64,000 nt of DNA from Calditrichia bacterium (GCA_028284905.1 JANQQU010000065.1:132128-196127), one strand, 5' to 3'. Numbered from the stretch's first letter, positions 9,066-18,205 are shown. The notes: generated by a model not told the origin, from the sequence alone. Translations and numbers: made by a program.

Positions 9066-10409
9066 TTACATCGCTTTTTGTGAAAGCAGGTTTGTATTAC
9101 CCTGGTTCTTGGCGGCAAGTGTTGCCAGGTTCGGGCTGGCCTCTTTAATTCGTTGAGGAATGCCGAATAAGCGGTCATATCCGATGATGAGGTTGCGGGA
9201 AACATGTTCCCAGCATAGTAAAGAAGCCATGCGCTCCCGGCCATACTCACCCATGTAGCTCCGCTTTTCCGGATCGTCCATTAAGGCGGCGATTGCTTCC
9301 GCGTAAGCCAGCTCGTCATTGGGCGGTACATAAACCGCGGCATCCTGGGCGGTATGCCAGGTTTCTTTCAAATGAAAGCTGACGACCGGTTTGCCAAACG
9401 CCATATATTCCAGCACTTTTACCCAGGTAGAGTAATCGTTGAGCGGGTTGGAAGGGTTGGGATCAAGACCTATCTCCGCGGTTGAGATGTAGCGAATCAA
9501 ATCCGCCTTGGGGATAAATCCGGTAAACTCAATGTAATCCTCAAGCTGTAGCTCTGCTGTCAGCGCCTTCAGATAGGGAACACTTTCCCCTTTCCCAATA
9601 ATCATACAATAAAAATCTGTTCTGCCCAACGTGTGCACCAGTTTACCAAGTGAGCGCACCAGGTAATCCACTCCATCCTGCGGACCCATGACCCCGATAT
9701 ATGCCAGTATGTGTTTGTTCATCGCCTGTAAGCGTTCGTCCGGTGCGACTGCCTGAAACGTCTTCTTGTTCAAATCTGGACCATTGCGTACGACAAATAC
9801 ATCTTCCGGGCGTTTTTTACCACGCTCAATTTCAATCTGCTTATAGGATTCATTCGTGGCGATAACCATATCTGCAAAACGCAGGCAGAGCTTTTCTTCC
9901 AGCATAAGTACACGATAAATAAATCCGCCGCTTTTATTTTCCCGGGATAAGTATAATTCCGGGCAAAGGTCATGATGGTCGAATACAAATTTCTTCCCGA
10001 ATAGCTTAAAGAAAGCGCCAACCAGAAAAGGTGTGTTGGGCGGATTGTGCAGGTGAATAACATCAAAGCCTTCTTTAAAAAGAATGAAAAAACTGTAGAG
10101 GAAACAAGCGGTCGTAAAGTAAAAATATTCAAATACATAACCGACAAAAGATAGCAATTGGACAAACAACTTTTGCAGCCAGTTTCCATTGGCTTTACTC
10201 TTTGGGAAAAGTTCCAGTAAAGGAATGCGATAGACCGTTACGCCATTAATGATTTCTTTTGCCGGTTGGTCTTTGCGGGAATATTGAGCAAGGACCGTTA
10301 CCTGGTAGCCATATTCCACCAGTTTGTTCGCTTCCTGAACTACCCGGACATCCTCCGGGTAATGGCTTTCCAGCAGCATTAATATTTTGCCGGCAGGTTC
10401 ATTTCTCAA
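9066..10409 (-). CDS. GT4-family glycosyltransferase
   Basis: A 447-residue GT-B enzyme of the WbuB-like group. The N-terminal ILMLLESHYPEDVRVVQEANKLVEYGY motif and LHNPPNTPFLVGAFFKLFGKKFVFDHHDLCPEL are characteristic. The donor half has ILAYIGVMGPQDGVDYL, MIIGKGES and STWVKVLEYMAFGKPVVSF. Start: a TTG at 10409 with a GGAGA site 8 bases upstream, and no better in-frame ATG nearby. It should add a sugar to the lipid-linked repeat unit at the cytoplasmic membrane. The acyltransferase gene ends 15 bases upstream. The C-terminal 25 residues are extra and low in conserved features. Confidence 0.86.
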   Translation of the reverse strand: MRNEPAGKILMLLESHYPEDVRVVQEANKLVEYGYQVTVLAQYSRKDQPAKEIINGVTVYRIPLLELFPKSKANGNWLQKLFVQLLSFVGYVFEYFYFTTACFLYSFFILFKEGFDVIHLHNPPNTPFLVGAFFKLFGKKFVFDHHDLCPELYLSRENKSGGFIYRVLMLEEKLCLRFADMVIATNESYKQIEIERGKKRPEDVFVVRNGPDLNKKTFQAVAPDERLQAMNKHILAYIGVMGPQDGVDYLVRSLGKLVHTLGRTDFYCMIIGKGESVPYLKALTAELQLEDYIEFTGFIPKADLIRYISTAEIGLDPNPSNPLNDYSTWVKVLEYMAFGKPVVSFHLKETWHTAQDAAVYVPPNDELAYAEAIAALMDDPEKRSYMGEYGRERMASLLCWEHVSRNLIIGYDRLFGIPQRIKEASPNLATLAAKNQGNTNLLSQKAM

Positions 10410-10424
10410 GGTTGTTCTCCGTTT

Positions 10425-11333
10425 CTAAGCAATCTGCGGTAAAAATGTTAAACCGTAGTAGAGTCTCATATAATCATCGAAATGCTCTTTGATGCGACTA
10501 TGCGCAGGATCGGTGCTGAGGTCGGCAATATTAAAATACATGCCTTTCCGGGTTTCTCCGGAACGTGTGAGTAATACAATACTGCTTTCGCCGTTTACAC
10601 TAATTGTATAAGTCCGCCAGCGTTTTTTGATATATAGAACACCGGATTTCATTTCCCATTGGGTATCAAAGTTTTCATTCGACCATTCGCAATAAGCGGT
10701 TAACATTTTGGCCGCAAAATTCTCCAGGTCGGTAATTTTCTTCCCCAGGGTAATATTGGGAATATTTGTCAGCTTGGCCGGGTCCCCGGAAACCATTCGT
10801 CCGGGAGCGATACTTTCCAGTAAAACAGTGCCGGGCATTGCGATAGATCTTTCTCCAATAGTGACGTTCGGTCCGACGGTGCAACGCAAGGTAACCCAGG
10901 ATTTATCTTTCATCTCGATCGGCCCAAATGTGGTTTTATAGCCTTCGGTTACTGGCAGCAGGGAGCCATGGGTAAAAAGGGAAGACCCGGGGCCGATGCC
11001 GCAGTAATAGCCAAGCGTTACCGGGCAATCACAATTGATAATCGTTTTCGGGCCAATAACACAGGCATCCCCGATGTGGAGATTTGAAATGCCTTTGGCT
11101 ATCAGAAAATAACCGATCAGTGATTTCCGCCCGACTTTAAATGAGCGAATGTTGACCATTGTGCCAAAACGAATTTTTGCTACATCACCAACTGCGAACT
11201 CGCGAGCGATGATCATCACACCGGGATGAATCCTGACCCGTTTACCAATTCTGGCGCCGTATAAACGGTGAAGCCAGACATTGAACGGAGATGGAAAAAA
11301 GAAAGCTATTACCTGAAGGATAGTCCGAATCAT
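10425..11333 (-). CDS. hexapeptide-repeat acyltransferase with C-terminal extension
   Basis: A 302-residue protein. Residues about 20-185 are a left-handed beta-helix built from hexads (IGKRVRIHPGVMI, VAKIRFGTMVNI, IGDACVIGPKTII, IGPGSSLFTHG, VTIGERSIAMPGTVLL), as in LbH acetyltransferases of the WbbJ/CysE type. A unique 115-residue C-terminal segment follows. It probably O- or N-acylates a sugar using acyl-CoA, or takes an acyl group from the carrier protein encoded nearby (inference). The frame extends to a TTG at 11378, but the ATG at 11333 has a GGAG site at good spacing and is preferred. It is 54 bases downstream of the deacetylase gene. Confidence 0.75.
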   Translation of the reverse strand: MIRTILQVIAFFFPSPFNVWLHRLYGARIGKRVRIHPGVMIIAREFAVGDVAKIRFGTMVNIRSFKVGRKSLIGYFLIAKGISNLHIGDACVIGPKTIINCDCPVTLGYYCGIGPGSSLFTHGSLLPVTEGYKTTFGPIEMKDKSWVTLRCTVGPNVTIGERSIAMPGTVLLESIAPGRMVSGDPAKLTNIPNITLGKKITDLENFAAKMLTAYCEWSNENFDTQWEMKSGVLYIKKRWRTYTISVNGESSIVLLTRSGETRKGMYFNIADLSTDPAHSRIKEHFDDYMRLYYGLTFLPQIA

Positions 11334-11387
11334 AGGACGCTCCATTAAGATTAACTGGGCAGTGTTATTTTCTGCCAATATGGGTTG

Positions 11388-12350
11388 TCAGGAAATTTCA
11401 AACTTCCTGGATGGGGGACGATACACAGGATCTTTCGTGCTGCCTTTAATGAAATTGGCAACCTGACCGGGCAGGGCGGTCCAGTAGGCATCCGTAAACT
11501 CTGCCTGGAGGAATTGGAGAAATTCCCGGTAAAGTGCAATCGAATATGTTTCATTACCGCTGTCAGATGCCTGGAAAGTGATGTAATCCGGATGAACATT
11601 AAGCAACACCATACCACCGTTATTCGCAATCCAGCGGGTTTTCTGTTTCCAGGTATCGATGTTTCTTTCCTTGAAGAGAACAAATGATGTAAAATCCTGC
11701 GGTAACGTATAGGGCAGTTCCACGAAGCCTTCGTAAGGGCCACCGTCTACCCAAAATGGAAAGATCGTTTCCACGCCATCGTTTTGCGGTTCAAATGGGT
11801 CGGTATCAAAGGTTGACATATCAAACTGAATATCCAGCGCACGGAGCCAATCCAGATTATGATGCATCGCCGGCGCACGAAATCCTTTAGCATTCCACTT
11901 CTCCAGGTAGCTGTTGATCTTAATCGCCCGATCGGTAAAAATCTGTCGGGATTTAAACAGCTTACCATCATGAAATAAACCATGAACGCCGATTTCAAAT
12001 CCCTCATTTATTAACCATTGGCGTAGCTGCGCGGAGACGTTGTAGCGCTCCGGTACAAAATTGAATATTGAACGGAAGCCAAAGCTTTTCTCTACATCCG
12101 CCAGCGCTCTGCAATTGTCGTGGCCTCTTTGAGACTCCACATCGTGGGTAAGCACAACAGCAAACTTTTTGCCCTCCGGCCAGCCTTGCCACCATTCCGG
12201 CGGGTTGCCGGCTTTTTCGAGAATCGGCCAAATATCCGAGACTTTTTTCTGCTTACTCTCAACAATCTTTCTGCGGATAGCAATCTGAAGCTTCCGCGGA
12301 ATAAAGGGCTTAATGGAGTAGAAGGTTTTGATAAGCCGGGAAGAATTCAT
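11388..12350 (-). CDS. polysaccharide deacetylase-family protein
   Basis: A 320-residue NodB-like protein. VVLTHDVESQRGHDN carries the metal and catalytic acidic pair (D-V-E) of the family, EIGVHGLFHDGK corresponds to the H-x-H metal motif, and KGFRAPAMHHNLDWL is motif 3. It should remove an acetyl group from an amino sugar of the polymer or its lipid-linked precursor. There is no signal peptide, so it likely acts on the cytoplasmic precursor. The ATG at 12350 overlaps the stop of the adenylation gene by 4 bases (12347-12350) and has a GGAGG site, indicating translational coupling to the carrier-protein cassette. Confidence 0.85.
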   Translation of the reverse strand: MNSSRLIKTFYSIKPFIPRKLQIAIRRKIVESKQKKVSDIWPILEKAGNPPEWWQGWPEGKKFAVVLTHDVESQRGHDNCRALADVEKSFGFRSIFNFVPERYNVSAQLRQWLINEGFEIGVHGLFHDGKLFKSRQIFTDRAIKINSYLEKWNAKGFRAPAMHHNLDWLRALDIQFDMSTFDTDPFEPQNDGVETIFPFWVDGGPYEGFVELPYTLPQDFTSFVLFKERNIDTWKQKTRWIANNGGMVLLNVHPDYITFQASDSGNETYSIALYREFLQFLQAEFTDAYWTALPGQVANFIKGSTKDPVYRPPSRKFEIS

Positions 12351-13957
12351 TTAGCCTCCCCGGATAATTTTTGCAGCGCCGGTTTATCTATTTTGCCGGT
12401 TGAGGTTTTCGGCAGGCCTGGCAGAAATTCAACAGTCTCCGGGATCATATATTTCGGCAAGTGTTCCGCACAGTGCATGCGAAGTGCTGCTGCATCCAAG
12501 GGAATTGCGTTTTCTTTTAAGACCACAAAAACTTTCAGGCGATTGCCAAGCAAATCATCGGGAATGGCAACGACTGCGCTTTCCTGAACCGCCGGGTGAC
12601 TATAAATCGCTGTTTCGATGTCACCAATTTCAATCCGGTAGCCGCGGCTTTTGATCATCTGATCTTTCCGCCCGATGTAAATGTAGTTTCCGTCCTCATC
12701 AATAGTGACAATGTCCCCGGTTCGATAGACTATTTCTGGAGAATTCGTCTGTAACGGATGCTGAATAAAATTTTCGGCTGTTTTCTCCGCATCGCCCCAA
12801 TAACCGCGGGCAACCCCCGGTCCCCGGCCGATAAGCTCACCTTCCTCGCCGGGTTTGCAAACCAGACTACCAGCTTCCGTTAAAGCAAAGACATCCATAT
12901 TTTCGCAGGCTTTACCAATTGGCACCGGCGATGTACGATCCGGCGAAAGCGGGAGCGTTTTAAAATAGGTAATTACATTCGTCTCGGTAGGACCATAGAG
13001 ATTGTAATATTCCGCACCGGGGATGGCATCCATGAGGGCGCGTAAATATTTTACCGGAAAAACCTCCCCGGCGAATAAAATGGTGCGTAAACTGCTGAAG
13101 TCATATTTTTCCAGGCGGCCGTGCAGTACCAGCATTGATAAAATTGAGGGAACGGAATACCATACCGTAATCCCCATACTGGCAATCCAGGCGGCCAGAC
13201 GGGGCGGAAACATGGAAAGCGTTTCCGGCACCAGGGCAATTGTCGCGCCGGCTTTTATTGCCACATAAATATCATGAATGGAAAGATCAAAGTGGAGCGG
13301 TGCGTGGCTGGAAAGGCAATCCTGACTGGTGACGGAAAATGTCTCAAAGCACCAATTAATAAAAGTCAGTGCATTTAAGTGCGATATCATGACACCCTTC
13401 GGTACACCGGTGGAGCCAGAGGTATAAAGAATGTAAGCCAAATCGGTTTCCCGGGAATTATTTATGGGCAGCGTTGCCGGAGTATTTTCGATGACCGCAT
13501 CCCAGGTGTACAGATTTAAAGCGGTACTTTCGATATCGACCGGAGAATTATCCGTAATGATTGCGTGCTTCAGTGAAGGCGCCTGCGCAGAAATATCCGG
13601 CAACTGTGATGCCTTGGTAGACGATGTTAACAGGCAGTTGATCTGGCAATTCTCGATAATGTAGGCTATTCGGGAGATTGGCGCATTTGCGTCCAGCGGT
13701 ACGTAAACAGCCCCGGCTTTCAGAATACCGAAAATGCTGATTATAGAAGGTATCGATTTATTAAGATAGATACCCACCCGATCACCATGACGCACCCCAC
13801 AGGCCAATAGCTGGTTCGCGACCTGATTGCTAAAGCGATCCAGGTCCTGATAGTTAAGACTTTCCTCCTGAAAACGAACGGCCGTATTCTTAGGGAATTT
13901 TTCCGCACTGACTGTTAATAACTGAGGAAGTAGCGATATGTCGGCAGACGTGGCCAT
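12347..13957 (-). CDS. stand-alone amino-acid adenylation enzyme (prolyl/aminoacyl-carrier-protein ligase-like)
   Basis: A 536-residue ANL-superfamily enzyme. Core motifs are YTSGSTGVPKG (179-188), HFDLSIHDIY (A4, 222-231), NLYGPTETN (319-327), YRTGD and a C-terminal LPKTSTGKIDKPAL with the catalytic Lys. D224 matches the Asp that binds the alpha-amino group in amino-acid-specific enzymes, so an amino acid rather than a fatty acid is expected. Hand alignment to the GrsA code positions gives D224-L225-H228-Y267-L294-A296-L320-V328. As I remember it, the type II L-proline enzymes of pyrrole synthesis (PltF/RedM/CloN4) read DLLYLALV. Proline is therefore a good guess, unproven; a DltA-like role is the alternative. 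The ATG at 13957 follows the carrier stop; a TTG at 13981 is less likely. Confidence 0.82.
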   Translation of the reverse strand: MATSADISLLPQLLTVSAEKFPKNTAVRFQEESLNYQDLDRFSNQVANQLLACGVRHGDRVGIYLNKSIPSIISIFGILKAGAVYVPLDANAPISRIAYIIENCQINCLLTSSTKASQLPDISAQAPSLKHAIITDNSPVDIESTALNLYTWDAVIENTPATLPINNSRETDLAYILYTSGSTGVPKGVMISHLNALTFINWCFETFSVTSQDCLSSHAPLHFDLSIHDIYVAIKAGATIALVPETLSMFPPRLAAWIASMGITVWYSVPSILSMLVLHGRLEKYDFSSLRTILFAGEVFPVKYLRALMDAIPGAEYYNLYGPTETNVITYFKTLPLSPDRTSPVPIGKACENMDVFALTEAGSLVCKPGEEGELIGRGPGVARGYWGDAEKTAENFIQHPLQTNSPEIVYRTGDIVTIDEDGNYIYIGRKDQMIKSRGYRIEIGDIETAIYSHPAVQESAVVAIPDDLLGNRLKVFVVLKENAIPLDAAALRMHCAEHLPKYMIPETVEFLPGLPKTSTGKIDKPALQKLSGEAK

Positions 13958-13958
13958 T

Positions 13959-14207
13959 TTAGCCAGCCTGTTTTTCTGCAACCAGATTGCCGATCGTTTC
14001 GATGCTGCTGAAGTTCTCGGGAATTAACTCATCGTCATTAATTTCTATAGAGAGATTATCTTCCAGAAACCCGATCAACTTCATCATGCCCAGCGAATCC
14101 ATTATCCCACTTTCGATCAGTGGATCGTTATCACCAAGGTTGGCATGACGCGCATCCTGAACCAGTTCATTAATGATAAAATCTCTTATTTGCGCTTTCG
14201 CTTCCAT
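13959..14207 (-). CDS. acyl/peptidyl carrier protein
   Basis: An 82-residue acidic helical protein with the phosphopantetheine attachment motif IMDSLGMMKL, S38 being the modified serine. The flanking IESG and the downstream INDDELIPENFSSIETIGNLV fit the four-helix carrier fold. It has a strong GGAGG site before the ATG at 14207. Its stop lies one base from the adenylation enzyme start, so the pair should be made together, with the enzyme loading an amino acid onto this carrier. The sequence resembles stand-alone carriers of the DltC/PltL type more than fatty-acid AcpP, which usually reads DSLD. The loaded residue is probably oxidised by a neighbouring dehydrogenase and passed on to the glycan (inference). 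Confidence 0.88.
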   Translation of the reverse strand: MEAKAQIRDFIINELVQDARHANLGDNDPLIESGIMDSLGMMKLIGFLEDNLSIEINDDELIPENFSSIETIGNLVAEKQAG

Positions 14208-14328
14208 CTTTCCTCCACCTTCATATTACTTCATTAATTCCACCGGGAATCTGAAAAATCTATTGCTCTTTAAGTCGTTTATAAATTTGACTTACGTAAG
14301 GTAGTTACCCGGCTTGAATCAAGCGCTC

Positions 14329-16050
14329 CTACTGCTTAAAAATATTGTCTATATTATCCAAATCCTGAAACTTGCGGTTTTTAATCAATGCTAATCCGGC
14401 CTGTGCAGATGCCTGTTCTGCGAGGATAAAGCGGGTAGCCACAGGAATCTTTTCCGGATTAAGGCACGCTTCTGCTAAAAGAAGATAGCCGAGGTACAGG
14501 CCCGCATACATATCAACCAAAGGACGGCTGCCTGCATCCCGCTCGGCAGGTGTTATTTCCGAATTTAAGAGATCCCGCGCCTGTAAGAAAAACTGGCGCT
14601 GGCTTTGCAGATGATTCGCTAAATGCTGTAATTCTTCCGGCCAGTCTGTCGCTGCCTGCGCCGCGAAAAAATCCGCCATAATATCGGCAAAAACACTTTT
14701 CGCAGCAGCGAGTACCTGCACCTGGGTAGTGCCTTCATAAATGGTCGTGATGCGCACATCCCGATAATAACGCTCGACCGGTAAATCGCGCATATAACCC
14801 ATGCCGCCATGAATTTGCAAGGCGTCATAGCAGATTTTATTTGCGGCTTCCGTAATGCGATATTTTACCATCGGTGAGAGCATATCGATGCGCTTTGCAG
14901 CGAGATCAAATTTTGCTTTTTCTCCCTGATAGGGTAAACCGGCCGCTTTTAAATTTCGGATACGTTCTTCCAGCCTGTTCCGTAAATCGAGCAACTGCGT
15001 CGCGTGATATAAAAATGTCCGGCCGCTCTCCAATGCGACCCGCATATCGATAAGCATATCGGCGACCGGTGCCATGGTAAATATCTTTTTCCCAAATTGT
15101 TCACGTTTGCGGGCATACTTCAGCGCTTCCTGGTATGCCGCCTCGGCGATACCCAACGCTTGTGCCGCGACGCTAAACCGGGCCTGGTTCAAGGTTGAGA
15201 GAACGTATATCAAACCAAACCGGCGTTTGCCGATTAAGTCCGCCGGTGCATCATCAAAATATATTTCGCAGGTGGGAGAACCGTTTAATCCCAATTTGTT
15301 TTCAATCCGGTTGACTTTAACCTGTTCACTTTTGCGGCAGAGGAAAAGGCTGAGCCCAAACATATCATTGGTGCTTTCCTCTGAGCGGGCTAATACCAGG
15401 AGAAGATCCCCGCCACCATTCGAAATGAAATGTTTACTACCGCGCAGCCGCCATTGTCCGCCGATATCCTGCCAGGCTTTTAATTGAACGGCTTGCAGAT
15501 CGGAGCCGGCATTCGGTTCACTAAGCACCATCGCCCCGCTCAATTCTCCACGGGCATAGGTCGGGAGCACTGTCTTTGCAAGAGAGTCCTGCGCGAGTTT
15601 GGCAATCGTTTCACCCACATCCTGGTAACCGAATAAGGTCATTAGAGAAGCATCTGCCCGGGAAACCATCTCAATCATCATCATGTAAATCGTTGCCGGA
15701 AAATTGCTGCCGCCATATTTGCGGGGGAGAATAATTCCCATTAAGCCGGCCGCTGCCAACTGCTGTAAATTCTCTGACGTTTCAGCGGCCATTATAACTT
15801 CGCCATCCTTATACGACGCGCCTTGCGCATCAACCGCTGCTGCACGCGGAGCGATAAAATTTCCGGAGATATCCCCGGTAAGCGTGAGTGCACTGTCGTA
15901 CAGAGATATCGCCGAATCGTAATCCGTTGGCGCTTCCGGAAAATCATTCACCTGCTGAAAATCATCTTCCAGCATTGCAATCACATCCGAGAGGTCCAAA
16001 CGCTTAAATTGATTGCGTAAATCGGGATTATCTGAGAAAAAATTGGGCAT
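14329..16050 (-). CDS. acyl-CoA dehydrogenase-family flavoenzyme (long form)
   Basis: A 573-residue member of the acyl-CoA dehydrogenase fold. It has GIILPRKYGGSNFPATIYMMMIE in the N-terminal helical domain, SGAMVLSEPNAGSDLQAVQLKA plus RLRGSKHFISNGG in the beta domain (FAD-binding), and the catalytic-Glu motif TTIYEGTTQVQ near the C-terminal side of the core. A further 110-residue helical C-terminal extension is typical of the DmdC/AcdA-like long subfamily. It could oxidise a carrier-bound acyl or aminoacyl group made by the adjacent adenylation/carrier pair, which lies 121 bases downstream, or a CoA thioester. No ribosome site is evident before the ATG at 16050. Confidence 0.85.
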   Translation of the reverse strand: MPNFFSDNPDLRNQFKRLDLSDVIAMLEDDFQQVNDFPEAPTDYDSAISLYDSALTLTGDISGNFIAPRAAAVDAQGASYKDGEVIMAAETSENLQQLAAAGLMGIILPRKYGGSNFPATIYMMMIEMVSRADASLMTLFGYQDVGETIAKLAQDSLAKTVLPTYARGELSGAMVLSEPNAGSDLQAVQLKAWQDIGGQWRLRGSKHFISNGGGDLLLVLARSEESTNDMFGLSLFLCRKSEQVKVNRIENKLGLNGSPTCEIYFDDAPADLIGKRRFGLIYVLSTLNQARFSVAAQALGIAEAAYQEALKYARKREQFGKKIFTMAPVADMLIDMRVALESGRTFLYHATQLLDLRNRLEERIRNLKAAGLPYQGEKAKFDLAAKRIDMLSPMVKYRITEAANKICYDALQIHGGMGYMRDLPVERYYRDVRITTIYEGTTQVQVLAAAKSVFADIMADFFAAQAATDWPEELQHLANHLQSQRQFFLQARDLLNSEITPAERDAGSRPLVDMYAGLYLGYLLLAEACLNPEKIPVATRFILAEQASAQAGLALIKNRKFQDLDNIDNIFKQ

Positions 16051-16120
16051 ATATAATTAACTAAAAATATGATTTGAAAAACCCTGAAAAATATAGATGC
16101 TTCTAATTCGCTAATGATGA

Positions 16121-16879
16121 CTATGGCTTACGACAAAAGAATACCCGCCTATCGATATTAAATCCCATCTTGTCACACTCTGCTTCACTTAAAAAATCTC
16201 CCGCCTTCAAATCTTCAGCGGAAAAGCCGACAGATTGTAAGCGATTGATGTAATCCGGGCCATAGCGCCGAACATGATCACTCTGTCCGAAATATATTTT
16301 TCGTTCTGCCGGATCGGTAATGGAGGGATCTTCGAATGTTTTCTCTGCTGTTATCGGCACTTGCAACAGGGCCCAGCCCCCTCTTTTTAAAACGCGATAA
16401 AACTCACTCATCGCCTTTATATCTTCTTGCACATGTTCTAAAACATGGCTGCAGTAGATGATCGAAAAAGTGTTATCAGCAAAATCGATATTGGTAATAT
16501 CCATTTTAATCATTGCCCGTGGATCTTCCAGGTCTGCACTAAGATAATCAAGGTTTGCTACTTTACGAAATAACCTTGTAAAAGAAGCTTCCGGGGCTAT
16601 ATGGAGCATTCGTTTTGTAGAGCCATCGAACAGAGTCGTCCGTTTCTGAATAAATGCCCAATCGAGACGATGACGCTCTAAAGATTTGCACACCGGGCAG
16701 AGTGCATTCTCCCTGGGAGGATCCCCGTAAGGATGGAAGCTGCGAATATTGTTTGAACAAATAGGACAAAAATAGGCCCCGGACATGTGGAATGACTTTA
16801 TGAACGGCTGTAAAAATGGCTGCGTCAGGCGATCAAAGTGATACTTTAACCGTTGCTGGAGATTGTTTGTAACATTCAT
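16121..16879 (-). CDS. class I SAM-dependent methyltransferase with N-terminal zinc-ribbon
   Basis: A 252-residue protein with a Cys4 cluster at the N-terminus (YFCPICSNN ... ALCPVCKSLERHRLDW), then a Rossmann methyltransferase core: RMLHIAPEASF takes the place of motif I, LDYLSADLE follows, IDFADNTFSIIYCSHVLEHVQED is motif II, and RVLKRGGWALLQVP is motif III. This zinc-ribbon-plus-methyltransferase form is common in exopolysaccharide loci, where it is thought to methylate sugar hydroxyls. It lies between the two dehydrogenase genes, 12 bases from the upstream one, so it could alternatively methylate the carrier-bound group. The ribosome site is weak. Confidence 0.82.
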   Translation of the reverse strand: MNVTNNLQQRLKYHFDRLTQPFLQPFIKSFHMSGAYFCPICSNNIRSFHPYGDPPRENALCPVCKSLERHRLDWAFIQKRTTLFDGSTKRMLHIAPEASFTRLFRKVANLDYLSADLEDPRAMIKMDITNIDFADNTFSIIYCSHVLEHVQEDIKAMSEFYRVLKRGGWALLQVPITAEKTFEDPSITDPAERKIYFGQSDHVRRYGPDYINRLQSVGFSAEDLKAGDFLSEAECDKMGFNIDRRVFFCRKP

Positions 16880-16891
16880 AATAGAAGAGAT

Positions 16892-18130
16892 TTACCAATA
16901 AGTCTCTGATGGTTTGCTAAGGTCTGCCCCAAATGCTGCCTTGCCCATGTAAAATAAACATTGATCGCTGGTTGCCGGCATTAGACCGCCGCATCGGGCG
17001 TCCCGATAGTAGCGCTCCAGGGGAAATTGTTTGTGAATAGTGCTACCACCACAAAGCCGAATTGCTTCCGAGGTCAGTGTCGGTCCTAATTCGCTCACTA
17101 AATACTTGGCATGATGAATCGCTGTATTGGCTTCCGGAGAACCGGGCTGTTCAGCTACCAGGCGAGCAGCATTATAGGCGATTGCCCGGGCAGATGCCAG
17201 AGCGGCATAGAGCTCGCCAACTTTATGCTGAATACGTTCATTATCTGCAACTGATCCACCCCCGCCGGGAATTTTTTTCTCACGCAAATAATTGATCATG
17301 AATTGAAATGCTGCAGTGCAAATCCCCAGGTATACACCATTGTAGCCGCCAACCAGCCAATGCGGTTCCCGGGCTATCTTGTATAGCGCCATCCCTTCGC
17401 TGCCGAGAAAAAGTCGCTCAGTGGGAATAAAGCAGTCTTCCAGGTAAACAGTGTTGGTTGAAGTCCCCCGCATACCGAGCACGTCCCAGGTATATTCAAT
17501 GCGAGTGCCGGGATTCTCTTTTTCCACAACCAGAAAAGAGATTGCCGGAATATCATTATTGCTCTGCTCGCTTCTGGCAGCAACTACATAATAGTCGGCA
17601 TGGCCGGCCATCGATACCCAGTTTTTAACCCCATTGATGAGAAAACCACCATCGACGCGGCGGTACATCGTTTTTAGCTTGCTAAAATGCGCACCGACGC
17701 CCGGTTCCGAAGAAGCGGAAGCAAACAGCTTTTTATGATTCACCGCCTGATCATAGACCCAATTGCGGAAATTGACCATCGCTCTGCCCCGGCTGCCGCC
17801 AATGTCGTCCAGCTGTAATTCGGCCAGACTGCCAACGGCAATATTGTGCATGTTGTATGTTAGTCCGGTGGAAGCATCGCCCATGGAAATTTGTTCCAGG
17901 GCCTTCGTATAAGTTAAAAAATCGGCACCCATCCCTCCGAATGCCTTCGGGATCATGATTCCTAAAAAGCCACTCTCTTTTAGGTCTTCGAAATTTTCGA
18001 CCGGAAATGTGCCTTCACGATCATATTTGGCGGCTCTTTCTGAAAATCGCTTTCCGAGCTTGCTGCTTTCAGCTATGATGTTTTCTTTTTCGGTGATCGT
18101 TAATTGCGTATCAATAGTGATGTCACTCAT
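16892..18130 (-). CDS. acyl-CoA dehydrogenase-family flavoenzyme lacking the usual catalytic Glu
   Basis: A 412-residue acyl-CoA-dehydrogenase-fold protein. It has FLGIMIPKAFGGMGADFLTYTKALEQIS, the FAD segment ASASSEPGVGAHF with NGVKNWVSMAGHADYYVV, and RLCGGSTIHKQFPLERYYRDARCGG at the C-terminus. Where most family members have IYEGT, this one reads LMPAT, so the standard catalytic base is replaced; the base may be elsewhere (as in isovaleryl-CoA dehydrogenase) or the enzyme may be a monooxygenase-like branch. The ATG at 18130 has an excellent GGAGGT site; the frame could extend to 18154. Its place beside the carrier-protein cassette suggests it acts on a carrier-bound amino acid (inference). 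Confidence 0.82.
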   Translation of the reverse strand: MSDITIDTQLTITEKENIIAESSKLGKRFSERAAKYDREGTFPVENFEDLKESGFLGIMIPKAFGGMGADFLTYTKALEQISMGDASTGLTYNMHNIAVGSLAELQLDDIGGSRGRAMVNFRNWVYDQAVNHKKLFASASSEPGVGAHFSKLKTMYRRVDGGFLINGVKNWVSMAGHADYYVVAARSEQSNNDIPAISFLVVEKENPGTRIEYTWDVLGMRGTSTNTVYLEDCFIPTERLFLGSEGMALYKIAREPHWLVGGYNGVYLGICTAAFQFMINYLREKKIPGGGGSVADNERIQHKVGELYAALASARAIAYNAARLVAEQPGSPEANTAIHHAKYLVSELGPTLTSEAIRLCGGSTIHKQFPLERYYRDARCGGLMPATSDQCLFYMGKAAFGADLSKPSETYW

Positions 18131-18205
18131 AATTACCTCCGGATATACTGCCAAATATAATTCAAATATAAAACGGAAAGGGGAGAAGTTCTAGTTGCTT
18201 GTCTA

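Noticed and set aside
12347-14207. dlt-type D-alanylation operon
   Set aside because: No DltB or DltD membrane acyltransferase is present, and the neighbours are dehydrogenases and a deacetylase; the code residues fit proline enzymes better. Not excluded, but less likely.
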